Shown here one piece after another: positions 20,678 through 32,842 of a stretch of 64,000 nt of DNA. The DNA comes from Diadema setosum (taxonomy: Eukaryota; Echinodermata; Echinoidea; Diadematoida; Diadematidae): the NCBI RefSeq assembly GCF_964275005.1, contig NC_092686.1, forward strand, positions 41,848,333 to 41,912,332, written 5' to 3'. The notes beneath the pieces are model-generated. The model was not told where the DNA came from. It saw nothing but the letters and a program-made list of their open reading frames with translations, and ran no database searches. A program made the position numbers and the translations under genes. Position 1 is the first letter of the stretch, and the number at the start of each line of letters is the position of its first letter.

Positions 20678-21865
20678 GGGAGGCACACTGTTTATTAAGT
20701 GTTCAGGGGTGGTAATTACAAAATCTTTGACACATTATCTTGGTAGTTGCAATGATCATGAATGTTTTCTTTCATACACTTGCTTCAGTATGTTAGTAGT
20801 CCATGTAACTATGCATTTGTTATGTTGATTAACTTATTACTGTATATCTGATAATAAGATAATGAATACTATTCTGTGTGTATGTGATGATAGACTCAAA
20901 TACCTTTCTCTTTGCACAGTGAATGAGCTTTTGAAAATCTATATTCTCATACGGAAATTTCACATTGAAAAGCAAAACTTGAAAGAAAATTGAATATCAA
21001 ACGTAAAAACTATTATAAGTCATCATGTAATAAATGTTCTTTCCATAATATTCATCATCAGAAACACAATGAGGCATTGAACAATGTCCTGACTACTTCC
21101 TATAAACATTGACAGCAGTTTTTTTTTTTATTAAACAGTAAGTTGGATAATAGACTTAACTGATCACATTCACACAAAAACAAAACAAAACAAAACAAAA
21201 TGGTAAACTGATCTATAGTATGACTAATGACTTCTCAAATATGGTATTTCAAGAAGAGAAAGTACTTACTGTTCCGTTGTGCTGTGGGAATGTGGTAAGG
21301 AAAGAAGATTAAAGTAAACATGATTAATCCTGGCATTCCAACACTTACTTCACTTTTTTTTAACTTAATTTACATGTCAAAACATTTCGAAATGAGATAA
21401 AATACACTCGCCTACCGTAAAAGCAATAACATTGTCAATTTGCCAAAGTAGATGGAAAGGCCACTGGAGTTGCTGGTAGTCAGGTTAAGATAGGAGGTAT
21501 GCATGATAGTACCTCCTTGGATTAACAAAAAGGGCTGAACATTAATCACTGCGTTTAATCTAAACTATAGAATCTTAAAAGGGCGTTGCTGAAAGATGAA
21601 TTGTGTTTACGTTAACTCTCGTCTTAAAGGAAAGAAAAGAAAAGTAAAGCAAATGCATGACATCCAACAACCTTACCAATCAATCAATGTCCCATCACGT
21701 AATGAAGTGATTATAGTAATCGTCAATTAAAAAAAAAAGAATAATGACAAAAGAGACTGTGAGACAGATTGCAGTAGTGATCACATGAGATTATATGATA
21801 GACCAATTACCTTCCGAGCACGCAACGTAGACGATGACCAGGCCTAAAATGATCGACACCCTCAT
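19657..21865 (-). CDS. Gene 2: secreted Kazal protein with Asn/Gln/Gly repeats
   Basis: Exons are 21865-21811, 21281-21270 and 20558-19657, joining in phase 1 to give about 322 residues ending at a TAA (19659-19657). Residues 1-18 are a signal peptide (MRVSIILGLVIVYVACSE). A compact Kazal-like domain spans Cys24-Cys65 (CRNIQC, GPVCANGRRF, CVLRRSFC). Then come a Gln/Pro-rich stretch, NQGW/NQGY repeats (about 93-130), 11-residue ENxxENQQEMY repeats (about 155-196), a Trp/Arg/Gln segment, an acidic patch near 257-271 and a Ser/Gly/Pro tail. Such composition is seen in secreted structural proteins, for example biomineral or adhesive matrix proteins; that role is an inference. The ATG follows directly on a splice acceptor, so a 5' UTR exon lies upstream. 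A candidate donor is at 26099, unproven. Confidence 0.85.
20630..20673. repeat. (TA)n microsatellite in the gene 2 intron
   Basis: About 21 TA units located 70-115 bases upstream of the acceptor of the repetitive exon. Confidence 0.85.
21270..21281 (-). CDS. Gene 2 probable 12-base microexon
   Basis: The segment CACAACGGAACA lies between an excellent acceptor (long pyrimidine tract, CATTCCCACAG) and a near-perfect donor (GTAAGTACT). Its length keeps the phase-1 frame, adding four residues (Ala-Gln-Arg-Asn, with a Gly to Arg change at the next codon) between the signal peptide and the first cysteine. Skipping it also keeps the frame. Confidence 0.55.
21811..21865 (-). CDS. Gene 2 exon: start codon and signal peptide
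   Basis: ATG at 21865-21863 sits directly after a pyrimidine-rich acceptor (CACTTCCACAG). The exon encodes 18 hydrophobic residues and ends GAA G followed by GTAATT, phase 1. The arrangement (signal-peptide exon, phase 1, then Kazal exon) matches gene 1. Confidence 0.8.
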
Positions 21866-23377
21866 CTGTGGAAGTGTGAAAAAAAAAAAGATGGAAGCAT
21901 TCATGAAGGAAGCAAGAAGACTTATACCAAATATATAGCTCACAATCAGCAGATCAATTTCTATTTTAACTATAGCATGTCGCAGACGTTTGGAAGAGAC
22001 GCTGTGTATAAGGAAAAAACGTTATCTATGAAATTGCATTTTGTCATCTATTGTCGTATTTGCAACACAAGGCATTCTTCCACACAAAGTTAATGAAAAA
22101 TAGCAGTTAGAGCTATCTGGATCTTTTTAGGATGAGATAAATTTTACCTTCCTGATTCAATCGCGTTTGATAGTGTACTTCATCAGATATGCAACAGTAA
22201 CAATCAATCAGATTGTGATATGTGCTAACTGGGTCGTCATCATGATGCATAGTATATCACTTATGTTTTACTACATTTTTGTACCGCGTATTATCAAATG
22301 GATTATATTGGTGCGGTAGGTTCGTGACATTTTCAAAGATAGACTGGGGGAGGCGCTCGGAAGGAATGAGCCACAACGGGCCGTGCTTCCCGTCTAAACA
22401 CATGACCGATGGAACGATACGATGTCAATGGTGCTGAGCAGGGGAGGGCCGGATGTCGCTCATGAGGCATCAATAACATCATATTCCCCCTCCCCCATCT
22501 AGGTTTACTGGCACATAATGGACAGAAATGGACAGAGAGGAAGAGACGGAGAGAGAGAGTTCTTTACAGAAAAAACTTGACAGACAGGAGAGAAAACTGA
22601 AGAAAGACGAAAGAGAAGAGTGGGAAAAAAGAGAGAAATGAAAAGGCAATGGAGGAGAAGAAAGAAGAATAACGAAAGAGGAGAGAAGAGAGGTAAAACT
22701 GTGAAAAGACTAACAGAGTGAAGCAAAGAGAAAAAAATATAAGAAAGAGGAAAAAGACAGAGCTCCAGATAATAGAAGTTAGACAATTTCAAGTTGCTTT
22801 GCGATGTCAAGTATGCAACTAATTAAGATAATAAGTCTTTTTTTAACAGATCTCGCTGAACGCATGTATAGAGGGTACAAGTGCAGGAATACTGCCACTT
22901 CGACCAACTTCAACCATGTCAACGTTCGGGGCTGACATCGGCACGCCGGATTCAAATTATAGATGATATTCATAGATACACTCAAATCATAGAGACCAAA
23001 CGACATGATACTAGTAGACTGCACAGTTTAAGAAAGTAGGAGCTAAGTCATACTGCAGAAGGATAATTTCTTGACTGTAGATGGTAGTGTGTGCAAAATT
23101 GATACTTCAATTTCAGATGATTAGACTACATACATTTCCATAAATTCAGAAATGTGAATGTAAATGTAGACAAACTTACATAAAGGAAGCAATTATCATT
23201 GTCACTCATCATCAGACAAACAAGGTTGAAACTTTCAGTTTGGCTGCACTGCCAAGAAGGCATATTTAAGTAAAGATCATTTCATGACACTTGATTGATA
23301 TGGGCTAGGGAAGGATCAGACCTGAACATGGACCTACAGCAGGTCCATGAACCTGAAGTTAACGAGACCACACAAGT

Positions 23378-23990
23378 TGATTCGTTCCCTCAATTCGTTA
23401 TTCCGAAGGTTCGCTTATTCCGCAGGTTCGCTCATCCGAAAATTAAATAAGGATCGTTTTCTGACAATTCGTTAATCCGAAAATGAAATACGGCTCTTAT
23501 TCCGAATCGTCGTTTTACTATTCGAAAATGGAAAAAAGAATGTTCGTTCTGCCGAATGTCCGTTAATCCGAAAGCAAAATAAGTTTCGTAAATCCAAAAT
23601 TACGTTTGTACGCACCTTCTTGCCATTTTCGGATTATAATGTATGAAGAGTTTGTTCGCAAAAACCGATAAGTCCATATTTGCCAAATGGAGATATTTGC
23701 GATTAAAGGTCAGGAAAAATAAAGAGAATAATAAGCAAATTTTTGCTTCTGCTGACCATAACTTCAAAAATGTACCTTTATAATTATGTAGTGAACAATA
23801 TATCATTTAAAAGGTATTATTTTGTACTTTATGACGGAGACCGTACTTCAAAATCTTCAAAAATGGACTTATCGGTTTTTGCGAACAAACTCTTCATATA
23901 TTAACGTTATTTTATTTCCGACTAACGAGCATTCGGAAAAGGAACCTTATGTCATTTTCGGAGTGACAAATCTTTAGGAATGACGAACAT
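23378..23990. repeat. TTCGTTAATCCGAA-type repeat with nested MITE
   Basis: The outer sequence repeats variants of ATTCGTTAATCCGAAAAT about eight times on the left and a few times on the right. It is interrupted at 23641-23899 by an element with near-perfect terminal inverted repeats of about 35 bases (TATGAAGAGTTTGTTCGCAA and complement). Both parts are non-coding. Confidence 0.65.
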
Positions 23991-24902
23991 CATCTCCTCG
24001 GTTAATCATTTCTTGTCATTATATACGGTATAGGTTATGTTAACCATGTACAGGCGTAATTTTATCATAAAAATATACCAAGTTAAAATGAAAATGATTC
24101 TAAGCGTCATCTTTGGATGGAGGAATGGGTCACATTGTATTGTTTGAAGAAAGCAATTGAAGATTGAAGATTTTTACTTGGTGACTGAAGAAATCACAAA
24201 GTGAAGAATCATTGTTTGGAATTTGCACATTTTTAAAGAAAAATTGATGTGATCTATATGAAAAAAGAAAGGGGATGTATAAGGTCACTCTAGTAAAGAT
24301 GCGGGATGGCGATGTTTGGTAATTTTTCTTGCCATCTGCTGTTTTTGGTACCGTTGATGGAGACTCGCAATGCAAAATAACTTGACGTGTAACCCACAAT
24401 CTACGGTTGACAAGGTATCTTTATTGGATATCTAAAAAAAAAAAAAAATAGTTAGCGCATGTGGAGATGTACATAAGTAAAAAGAATCCGAGACCCTTTG
24501 CTTTGATTGTATTGGTGCCAAGAAGTATCTGAAACGGAAGACCCAATTTTAAACACTTGATGCATGGACAGTGAATACAAGGTTTGTGAGTTTGAAGAGG
24601 ATGGACAATTTTGGCAGACATGTAAAATCACCCTAAAGGTCGATTTGCCCTTTTTTCGTACGACTCTCTCCTAGGGAAAATGTCATTCCACACGTTGTTT
24701 CTTTTCAGAATTAGAGTTTCAAGAGACTCTTCAACAACCACAATCATGAACTATATGAAGCTAAAAACTGCTTAATGATATTCGGTGAAGATGACTCGAC
24801 TGCATCCCTGAACATTCTTCTTCTCGCTTTTGCTCTAGAGAGTTTTTTTGCAGGTCGATGAGCTGAAAGATGTGATATTCTGGCTAGCGTAGTTGGGGGA
24901 AG

Positions 24903-25043
24903 TCACTTGAGACGGGAGCTACCGGCGGCACCTCGGCGCACCGGATGGTGCATCATGTCGCGTGGCTCTATGAAATGTCGAAAAACTTCGGGGAACTTCT
25001 TGGCGAGCAGCCAGACAGGGAAATACGGCGTGATGCGCTCATT
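24903..25043 (-). CDS. Possible orphan exon in a GC-rich patch
   Basis: A 46-codon frame reads RITPYFPVWLLAKKFPEVF and continues through FIEPRDMMHHPVRR. Its mix of aromatic, basic and aliphatic residues looks protein-like and it sits in a GC-rich island within AT-rich DNA. A TAA precedes it and no strong acceptor or donor is evident, nor neighbouring exons. It may be an exon remnant, a transposon fragment or chance. Function unknown. Confidence 0.2.
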   Translation of the reverse strand, partial: NERITPYFPVWLLAKKFPEVFRHFIEPRDMMHHPVRRGAAGSSRLK

Positions 25044-27376
25044 TTAAAGTTCGCGCCGACTCAGTCAACGCCGTGATATTTTCTGCGTTACGGCTCTCGC
25101 TAGCTGAGCATACTGTTATGGAATGGCAGCATGAACTATTTAGACGGAAAGAAAATGTGATGAGGGTCCGAAACTATTTTTAAGCAAGATAGAAAAGTCA
25201 TTGGAACTACGTTATGGCAGTGTATGGCGTTGAAGGTGAGACAATGTTTCAACCTTTCAAACATGTACTATTTCTCCTACGCACGATTTCTCTGAAAGAG
25301 ACACAATGAATATTTTCAAAACGAATATGTTAAAACCATCCCAAATTTCCCAATATTCTTTTTTTAAAAATGATGCAGCAATATTGTGTTCCTTCAACAC
25401 TGTTTGTTGGATGTATTCATTTCAAGTTCGAGAAAATTGTTTCCTGTAAACAACTTTTAACGGTGAAATGTTCAATCCAGTTGAGTAATTCAATGTATGA
25501 TAAGTGGATCGTAAATGTAGTAGCAATGATACAAGTCAGTATTTCCAAAGGACGCAAAATGTATCTTCTCGTTGAGATATGGGGTATATGCATATCATAT
25601 ACACGCCGTCTTATAACCAGTAATATTAAACTACTTAAAGTAACAAGTGAGATTTAATACAAAATTATCATTATAAATTGATTTAAAAAGATAAGAACAT
25701 CATTGATCGCACCTACTAATCTAAAGTCTTTGCATGAGTTTCGGTCGTGTACAAACTGCGAAGTTTTTGTGCGGTACTCACACCTCATCATGGATCATGC
25801 GAAAGAGGATGAACAGTGCGTCAATATGCGAAAATGATGGTTGCTCTCATCTCTCCTCACATATTCAAACACAATCAAGCAATGTCACGCCTTTGCACCT
25901 AAATAACCCAAAACGAAGCTAAAATTGCATTACAACACAGAGTGAATATGTCATAAACGCTTTCATAGATATAAATCGAGACCTCGTCAGAATGACATGA
26001 AATTCCTATGCACTCGTTATTACCGGCACTCATGATCAGCAGCATCTATTAATATTTTACAAAATATAAGTTATAGGAAGTTTGTCAGTTCACCATACCT
26101 TGCTCTGTTCGGGAGGATTGCAGTTTTTACAAGCTCCACTGCAGCCGACTGCGTCCGCTCTTTATTGCCAGGAATAAGACGTTTGGATCAGTGTAGGAAA
26201 GTCTCCTGAATTTATTGCTTAAATGCTTTCTTGATGCTGATCATGAAAACAGACCTTTCTTGCTGACTTTAAAAAGGTCTTTAATATCATTACGGCGTTC
26301 ACGTGTCTTCTAGGGTTATAAATGACGTAGTATGTATGCTGACCAATCCCATCCCTCAGAGGTAATCACGTGTTCAGACTCAGGGGGAGGGTTGTTTTGA
26401 CGACGAGTACGAGTTTTTCTTTGGTTTCATCAGACCGTCTTCTACACTTCTTCAGTACAATTTCATTTCTAGTTAATATTGTGACGTCCCTGTGAAGATG
26501 TTATCACGCAGGAAAGATGGTTACGACATGTCATGGGGAAAACAGGACCCTGGATTTTCTGGCGAAGAGGGACGTAAGACAGGGTGAGTAGGCAAAAGAC
26601 GCAGAAGGGAAGACAGAGACAGATGCAGAAGTTCAAGTGAAGGAGAGAGGGGGTGGGGAGAGCTACAGAACGGAGAAAGGTAAAGACGGAGAGATAGAAA
26701 GAGAAGGAAACTAGGAATTTGAAAGACAACAAAGAAAAGGAGAGCGAGATTACGAGTGGAGAATGAAGACTTAGAGAAAGAGAGAAGGAGGCCGAAAGAT
26801 TAGGAAAAAGTGGAGGGGAAAACGGTGGAGGGGGGGGGGGGGGAGAACAACGTTATGGCATGAAAATCTGACACTCTTGAGCATGTGAAATTTATCAGAT
26901 AGGTATTATGAAACTGCTTACAGGGCGCAATGTCCACGTCGATGAAATCCTAAGGAAAGCCGGGACGTTGTCATAACCTTTGAGAGATAGGAAGTTTTAG
27001 TCAGACTCTACACAATATAGTCCAAAAAGCCAAACTCGCCTCGGAAGGATATACTTTAGGTCAAACACAGTGTCATCTCAACCGTCCTGAGTCACGATAT
27101 CCACATCGAAACTCAAAAGGGATTTTGAAGATTTTCGAAGACATGATTCAATTTCAACGCATATACAATGTTGACCAAAGTACTGACATTTTTTTTTTCT
27201 TTTCACACATGATTGTTGTCATCAGATATAGATTTTGATTTGCTTACTACCTACATTGATATGGAGTTTTTCGAATATCACTATAACAAACTAGTCCATA
27301 GAATTAATCATGCACACACACATACATACAGATATATGTTTATATATTCATATATAATCATATATGTATTTATTAT

Positions 27377-27411
<35 letters not shown>

Positions 27412-28860
27412 CGTTTTAAAATAATCTTCATTTCTCTTTCCATGTACATGTAATACAAATAGATTTACAAAGTCGATTTGAATGTTTTAACAAAATGAAC
27501 GAAACAATAATATATAATCCTTTTAAAAGTGAAAATTAACTATAATTACCATAAAATTACCTGAAGATATATTACCCAGTTATTTTGACCTTTAATTATC
27601 GAGATCAGATAATGACGTATAATAAAATAAAACTGAAGAGGTAACTTTGCGGAATTTATTATGTTAAAAAAAAAACAAAAAACAAAAAAACAATCCAAAT
27701 CAAATTCAAAAAAGTCCTGCCTATATCCCACATTGACCATGTTGACACATACATGTACCCACGGCTGGCATCCCTCCCAACCCCCAAGCTTCCCTAAAAC
27801 CAGACATCTAACCCACTTCTAAGAGAATGGGTGACCTCCACCCCCTCTCGTCCACGAATTCATTTTCATTTTTTAAAAGCAATCTTCATTACGTTTCAGT
27901 GATATAACATCAATCTTATTCTTAATGTATACATCAATCTTATTCTTAATGTATACAGCAAAATACAACGAATAAAATCATCGAAACAAAGAATATTACA
28001 ACAAAACCTTGATGAAATACATGTATTATCAATTTTCTCCTTACCTACACCACAAACCACACCGCCGGTGCCACGTTTTCAAAAGTGGGAAGGGGGGGGG
28101 GGCACTCTTCCGGTTTTCATGAGCTAATAAGCAAAAAAGAAAAAAAAAGAAAGAAAAAACCCAAAATGGTGACACCTTATGTTTTCATTTATATGGTTAA
28201 AAAAAAAAAAAGGTGGGGCGGCGACCCCCCTTCCACCGGCCCTGAACCAAAAACGCTCTATATGATATTCATTCATTCATACTTTAACCCTCCTTTTTTT
28301 TTTCCATTTCACTTCTATCCCTTCCCTGTATGTATGCACATGTACACTCATACACACACAGAGACACGCGCGCGCGCGCACGCACATACACACAAACACA
28401 TTCACACAAGCATGCAAAGACCTACAATTGCTGACTAACGGAAATACAGTACAAACAACATATCTCTTTAGACCATCAAACTGTGTTTTTAATGTTGGTC
28501 AGTCACAAGTGACACAAACAACGACAACAACAACAACAACATTGGTTGGTCAAAACATTACAATGGTTACTCAGCACCCAGAACTTGAAAGAAAGAACCT
28601 TATATCAAAAACAAAAACAAAATTAAAAACAAAAACAGAAAAATACACAAACACAAAAAACAAACATTAGTTCTGTGAACCAAAATGTTAGTAAAATTGA
28701 CTAAACGCTCATGTATAATAATTTTTTTCTTTCATTCTATCATTTCCATTCTAAAGTATGATGTCATAAGGACATTTTACAGATTTCAAATTGATGTATC
28801 CTACAACGCCTTCCACAAAAAGCACACAAGAGGCTCATTGGAAATGATTCCTTACAACCG

Positions 28861-29007
28861 GGGGCCCGTTTCATAAAACTTGTTATCAGTGACAACTGCC
28901 ACATTTCTATGACAAATTTGCTCTCAGCCAATCAGATGCAAGGATTTCAGTAGCTTGTCACATCTATGACAACTTGTCACTGATGACAAGTTTATGAAAC
29001 GGGCCCC
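28861..29007. mobile_element. Small foldback MITE, GGGGCCCGTTTCATAAA ends
   Basis: GGGGCCCGTTTCATAAA at the left is matched by TTTATGAAACGGGCCCC at the right, with further inner pairing (TTGTTATCAGTGACAA against TTGTCACTGATGACAA). An internally deleted relative of about 46 bases lies at 44469-44514. Confidence 0.75.
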
Positions 29008-30938
29008 AGGTTTACGTTATGAAATATAGAATAATGTTAGAAAAACAGACCAAACGTTTATAACTTTACATGGTAAACATAAAATAAAAATGTCAGCAAA
29101 ACGGACTACAAGAGCTCATGATTTTACATGGTAAATAATAAGGAACACACTGAGTGTAGTGTGCAATACAAAACACTGCATACAGCTGAACCATATATCT
29201 TGGCCACAGAAAACCTCGCGTGCTAAACATTCATGAAGCACAGCAGCATCATCAACAACAACAAAACATGATTAAAGACAAATAATTTTAAAGTTTGAGT
29301 TAACTGAAACGGAATTCATCGATAGACATGATATCACGATCACAATCTCAATCTCAATCTCAATCTCCATACAGGACTTATCATTTCGCTGCACTGTACT
29401 TAGAAAAAAAAATAAATCGGATTCTTTACATAATTTTGCAGTTAAAGGGATAAAGAAGATGCATGTGCTCTACACAATCCCGATTATATTCCATTGTAGA
29501 CAGTGGTTGAAAGCGTCTTTCGTAAGAGATAGGATGATTCTAAAGATAGAGATTAAAAAACACAAACAAATGAACTATAGGTCAGCGTATTATCGGAACA
29601 CATTTACCTTCCATCACAGATCTGTATACAGACATGAACTTGATACATGGAACTGTTTTTGATCCCGCTCATCCATTGCATAATCATTGTAACGGAACAT
29701 TAGATAATTTGTATTACACCGTACACCAGCTCCTGATTCAGACTTCGTGTTCCAGGGACAACAGAATGAAAAGCAAGGAATTCATTCGAACGTACACCTC
29801 AGTCAGGCTTTACATTGAACTGACTAACAGACAATTCTAGAACATATAGTAGACACTCGCCTTTTCTCTTCTTTGTTTTCTCTCCAATCTAAATACAAAA
29901 TAGCTTTGTTTCCATGTACCTCATTGCTTTTCTTTATCGTATTCTTTATTCCATTTTGAGAATCATGCGATGTTTTCTCATTATAAAAGTGGAGTTACAA
30001 CCCTAAGACTTTGACGTACGTTTTTCACATCTGTTGAGCAGGATTAAATCCCATCCGTACACAATAAACCATATTACTAGCAACCTGTTTGTATATTTTC
30101 GTTGCCGGTGAAAATTTAATTTTCACCTGTTGACAATACAATACTCAAATCAATTCATTGTCGATGGTCGTGACGCATACTTCATTTAATCCGTTATGAA
30201 GTATGTTTGTATCAACTGGAGTTTAATTGAAACAACATGTAATCTGTTAATCAAAGATAAACAAAGTATATATCTGATAAACTTCTTGAGCTGTAGAAGG
30301 TGAACAGAAGGTTGAGTAAGTCTGGGCATAGGTATAACGTGTAATTACATGATTGGGAAATATACACCAGTGGCGTATGGGGGGGGGGGGGGCAAGGGGG
30401 GCTCGTGCCCCGGGCGCCACTCCTTGGGGGCGCCAAAAACGAAAAAAACGAAGAAGAAGAAAAAAAAAAACCGAAGAAGAAGAAGAATTCCACGTTTTTA
30501 AAGCTGAAATACAAAAAATTTTCGGCTTGCTCGCTGCGCTCGGTCGCCAAAATTTATACATAAAAAAAGAAGATAAGAACAAAACGTGATAATGACGCGG
30601 ACAAAATGACAATGTCTATTGTGTCCACACATGTCATTGTATATTTAGCAGGCAAAATGTTACACGGAGCAGCGGCTGCAATTTCTTTCGATCTGAAGCG
30701 ATCGCCGATTGGATCAAAAGAGGGCGCCAACGGTTTCGAACATACGGGGGGGGGGGGTGGGCGCAAAAAACCAAATCAAACAAGATAAGAACAAAACGTA
30801 ATGATGACGCGGAAATATACAAATTTCGGCTCACTCGCGCGTACTAAGTTAGAGTATTTTTTCAAGTCCTGTTCAAGTTTGTTGGTATAAATCGTTATCT
30901 ATAAGGCCGTCACTATATCTTGATTAGATTTGTAAGAT

Positions 30939-31559
30939 TTAAAGGGGCCCTGAAATCCAAATGCATGTTGATTTGTGTTGATTTATGATACCCTCAACAT
31001 CACTTTTGCGGTGAAACAAATATTTCATCTAGAAACATTCCATATATTTTTAACGATTTTTTCTTCTATTTTTCTTCAGATTACTTGGGAACGCCTACAA
31101 AAAATCCTTCCAAACCAATCAATATTAACATTCTTCTGTCAATCATTGCTAAAGTACTGAAATGTTTAACAAAAGACATTGGAATGCACCTTCCCCTCGA
31201 CTCAGCATAACTTGCATGTTCCCTCGCCATGTCTTTTGTTAGTCACATTAATATGACAGAAACATGCAAGTTATGCTGAGTCGAAAGGAAGGTGCATTCC
31301 AATGTCTCTTGTTAAACATTTCAGTACTTTAGCAATGATTGACAGATGAGGTCATCTCAAGTATATGAATATTGATTGGTTTAGAAGGACTTTTTGTGGG
31401 CGTTCCAAGTAATGTGAAGAAAAATAGAAGAAAAAAATCATTAAAAATATATGAAATGTTTCTAGTTATTTGTTTTACCGCAAAAGTGATGTTGAGGGTA
31501 TCATAAATCAACACTAATCAACATGCCATGCATGCATTTGGATTTCAGGGCCCCTTTAA
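30939..31559. mobile_element. 621-bp TTAA-flanked foldback MITE
   Basis: TTAA followed by AGGGGCCCTGAAATCC at the left is mirrored at the right. The inverted arms, about 290 bases each, are so similar that the same short frame (MLIYDTLNITFAVKQI) appears on both strands. An empty version of the insertion site occurs at about 32278. Confidence 0.85.
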
Positions 31560-31768
31560 TATGCAAAAACTGACAAGAATTCCATGTTCTGTAAGCTGAA
31601 ATACAAACATTTTCGGCTCGCTTGCTGTGCTCGGTCGCCAAAATTTATACATAAAAACGATAAGAACAAAACGTGATGATGACGCAGACAAAATAACAAT
31701 GTCTACTGTGTTCACACATGTCATTTTATATGCGCAGGGAAAATGTTACACGGAGCAGCGGCTGCAAT

Positions 31769-32021
31769 AAGGGAGTTCACGGTGGCGATTTGCGCATGAG
31801 CAAAATAAATGTCAAATGAAAATGTTTGTGTATTTGCCATTGACTTTCAAACGAAAAGAATCCTCAGGCAAATGAGGATTTGGAATGTTAAGTTGTTTGG
31901 CATTGATTACAAAGGTGGCATGCTTCAACAAAAAAATGCTTTGTCACAGGTCCTTTCCATGTTATTTGAAAGTCTGTGGTGTAGGGGTCAAATGAGACAT
32001 GCGCTAACCATGAACTCCCTC
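31769..32021. mobile_element. 253-bp MITE with AT target duplication
   Basis: Ends are (A)AGGGAGTTCACGGT and ACCATGAACTCCCT. It is flanked by AT on both sides, and the paralogous unit at about 30690 shows the uninterrupted site GCTGCAATTTCTTTCG. Confidence 0.8.
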
Positions 32022-32842
32022 ATTTCTTTCGTTCTGAAGCAATCGCCGATTGGATCAAAAGAGCGCGCCAACGGTTTCGAACATGGGGGGGGGGGGGGAG
32101 GCGCAAAAAACCAAATCAAGCAAGGTAAGAACGAAACGTAATGATGACGCGGAAATATGCAAATTTCGGCTCACTCGCGCGTACTAATCTAGAGTATTTT
32201 TTCAAGTCCTCACTTTGTTGGTATAAATCCTTATCTATAAGGCCGTCACTATATCTTGATTAGAATTGTAAGATTTAACAACCAAAAAATGACAAGAATT
32301 CCATGTTTTGTAAGCTGAAATACAAATATTTTTCGGCTCGCTCGCTGTGCTCGCTCGCCAAATTTTATTACATTTAAATCACCCTCAAAAGACCCCTTTT
32401 AAGTGCTTGAAAAGGCATATCATGTGGACTTAAAAAAAAAAAAAATCCCTACCGGGATGGGGTTTGGGTTGAACACTTTTTCAGAATTAGGGGAGCAATT
32501 TTTGCGCTTGCCCTAGATACATCACTGATATACACAAAATAATGATCTTATGGAAACATTCTTGTGCGATATGTCAGGAATATAAATGATCTTGTTAGTT
32601 ATGGTTAGTACTGTTGGATAAGCCGCTTTCATATACCTGCTTTGAATGAAGTAGAAACTACACACTGGATTATACTCAAGAAAACTCACGAGATGAAAGT
32701 CATACTCAAAAACAAAACGCTAAGTGAATTTTTGTACGGCTTCGTGCATCTTCTCATAAAATGAGCTTGAGTTTGAAAGGACATAATATTTTTGTAAATC
32801 TATGGCAAAGAAACACGGAGAGTAATAGTTTAAAAGGGGAGT

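Larger units (their letters stand above)
21866..30350. other. Intergenic upstream of gene 2
   Basis: No gene is supported. It contains purine-rich GA stretches near 22520-22770 and 26570-26840, a TTCGTTAATCCGAA-rich element with a nested MITE at 23378-23990, a GC-rich patch at 24880-25100, (CA)n at 27378-27410, poly-G runs near 26828 and 28092, and a GGGGCCCGTTTCATAAA MITE at 28861-29007. Confidence 0.55.
30476..32380. repeat. Tandem repeat cluster with two nested MITEs
   Basis: Three units share GAATTCCAYGTTTT, AAGCTGAAATAC, TTCGGCTCGCTCGCTG and a distal TTACACGGAGCAGCGGCTGC stretch, starting near 30486, 31575 and 32295 (the last truncated). The 30939-31559 and 31769-32021 elements are inserted in units 1 and 2. 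Poly-G runs at about 30370, 30748 and 32085 fall in equivalent places. Non-coding. Confidence 0.7.

Noticed and set aside
26090..26180. Possible non-coding first exon of gene 2 with donor after 26099
   Set aside because: A GTATGG donor and pyrimidine-rich acceptor at the ATG make it possible, but there is no way to link them without transcripts, so it is not annotated.
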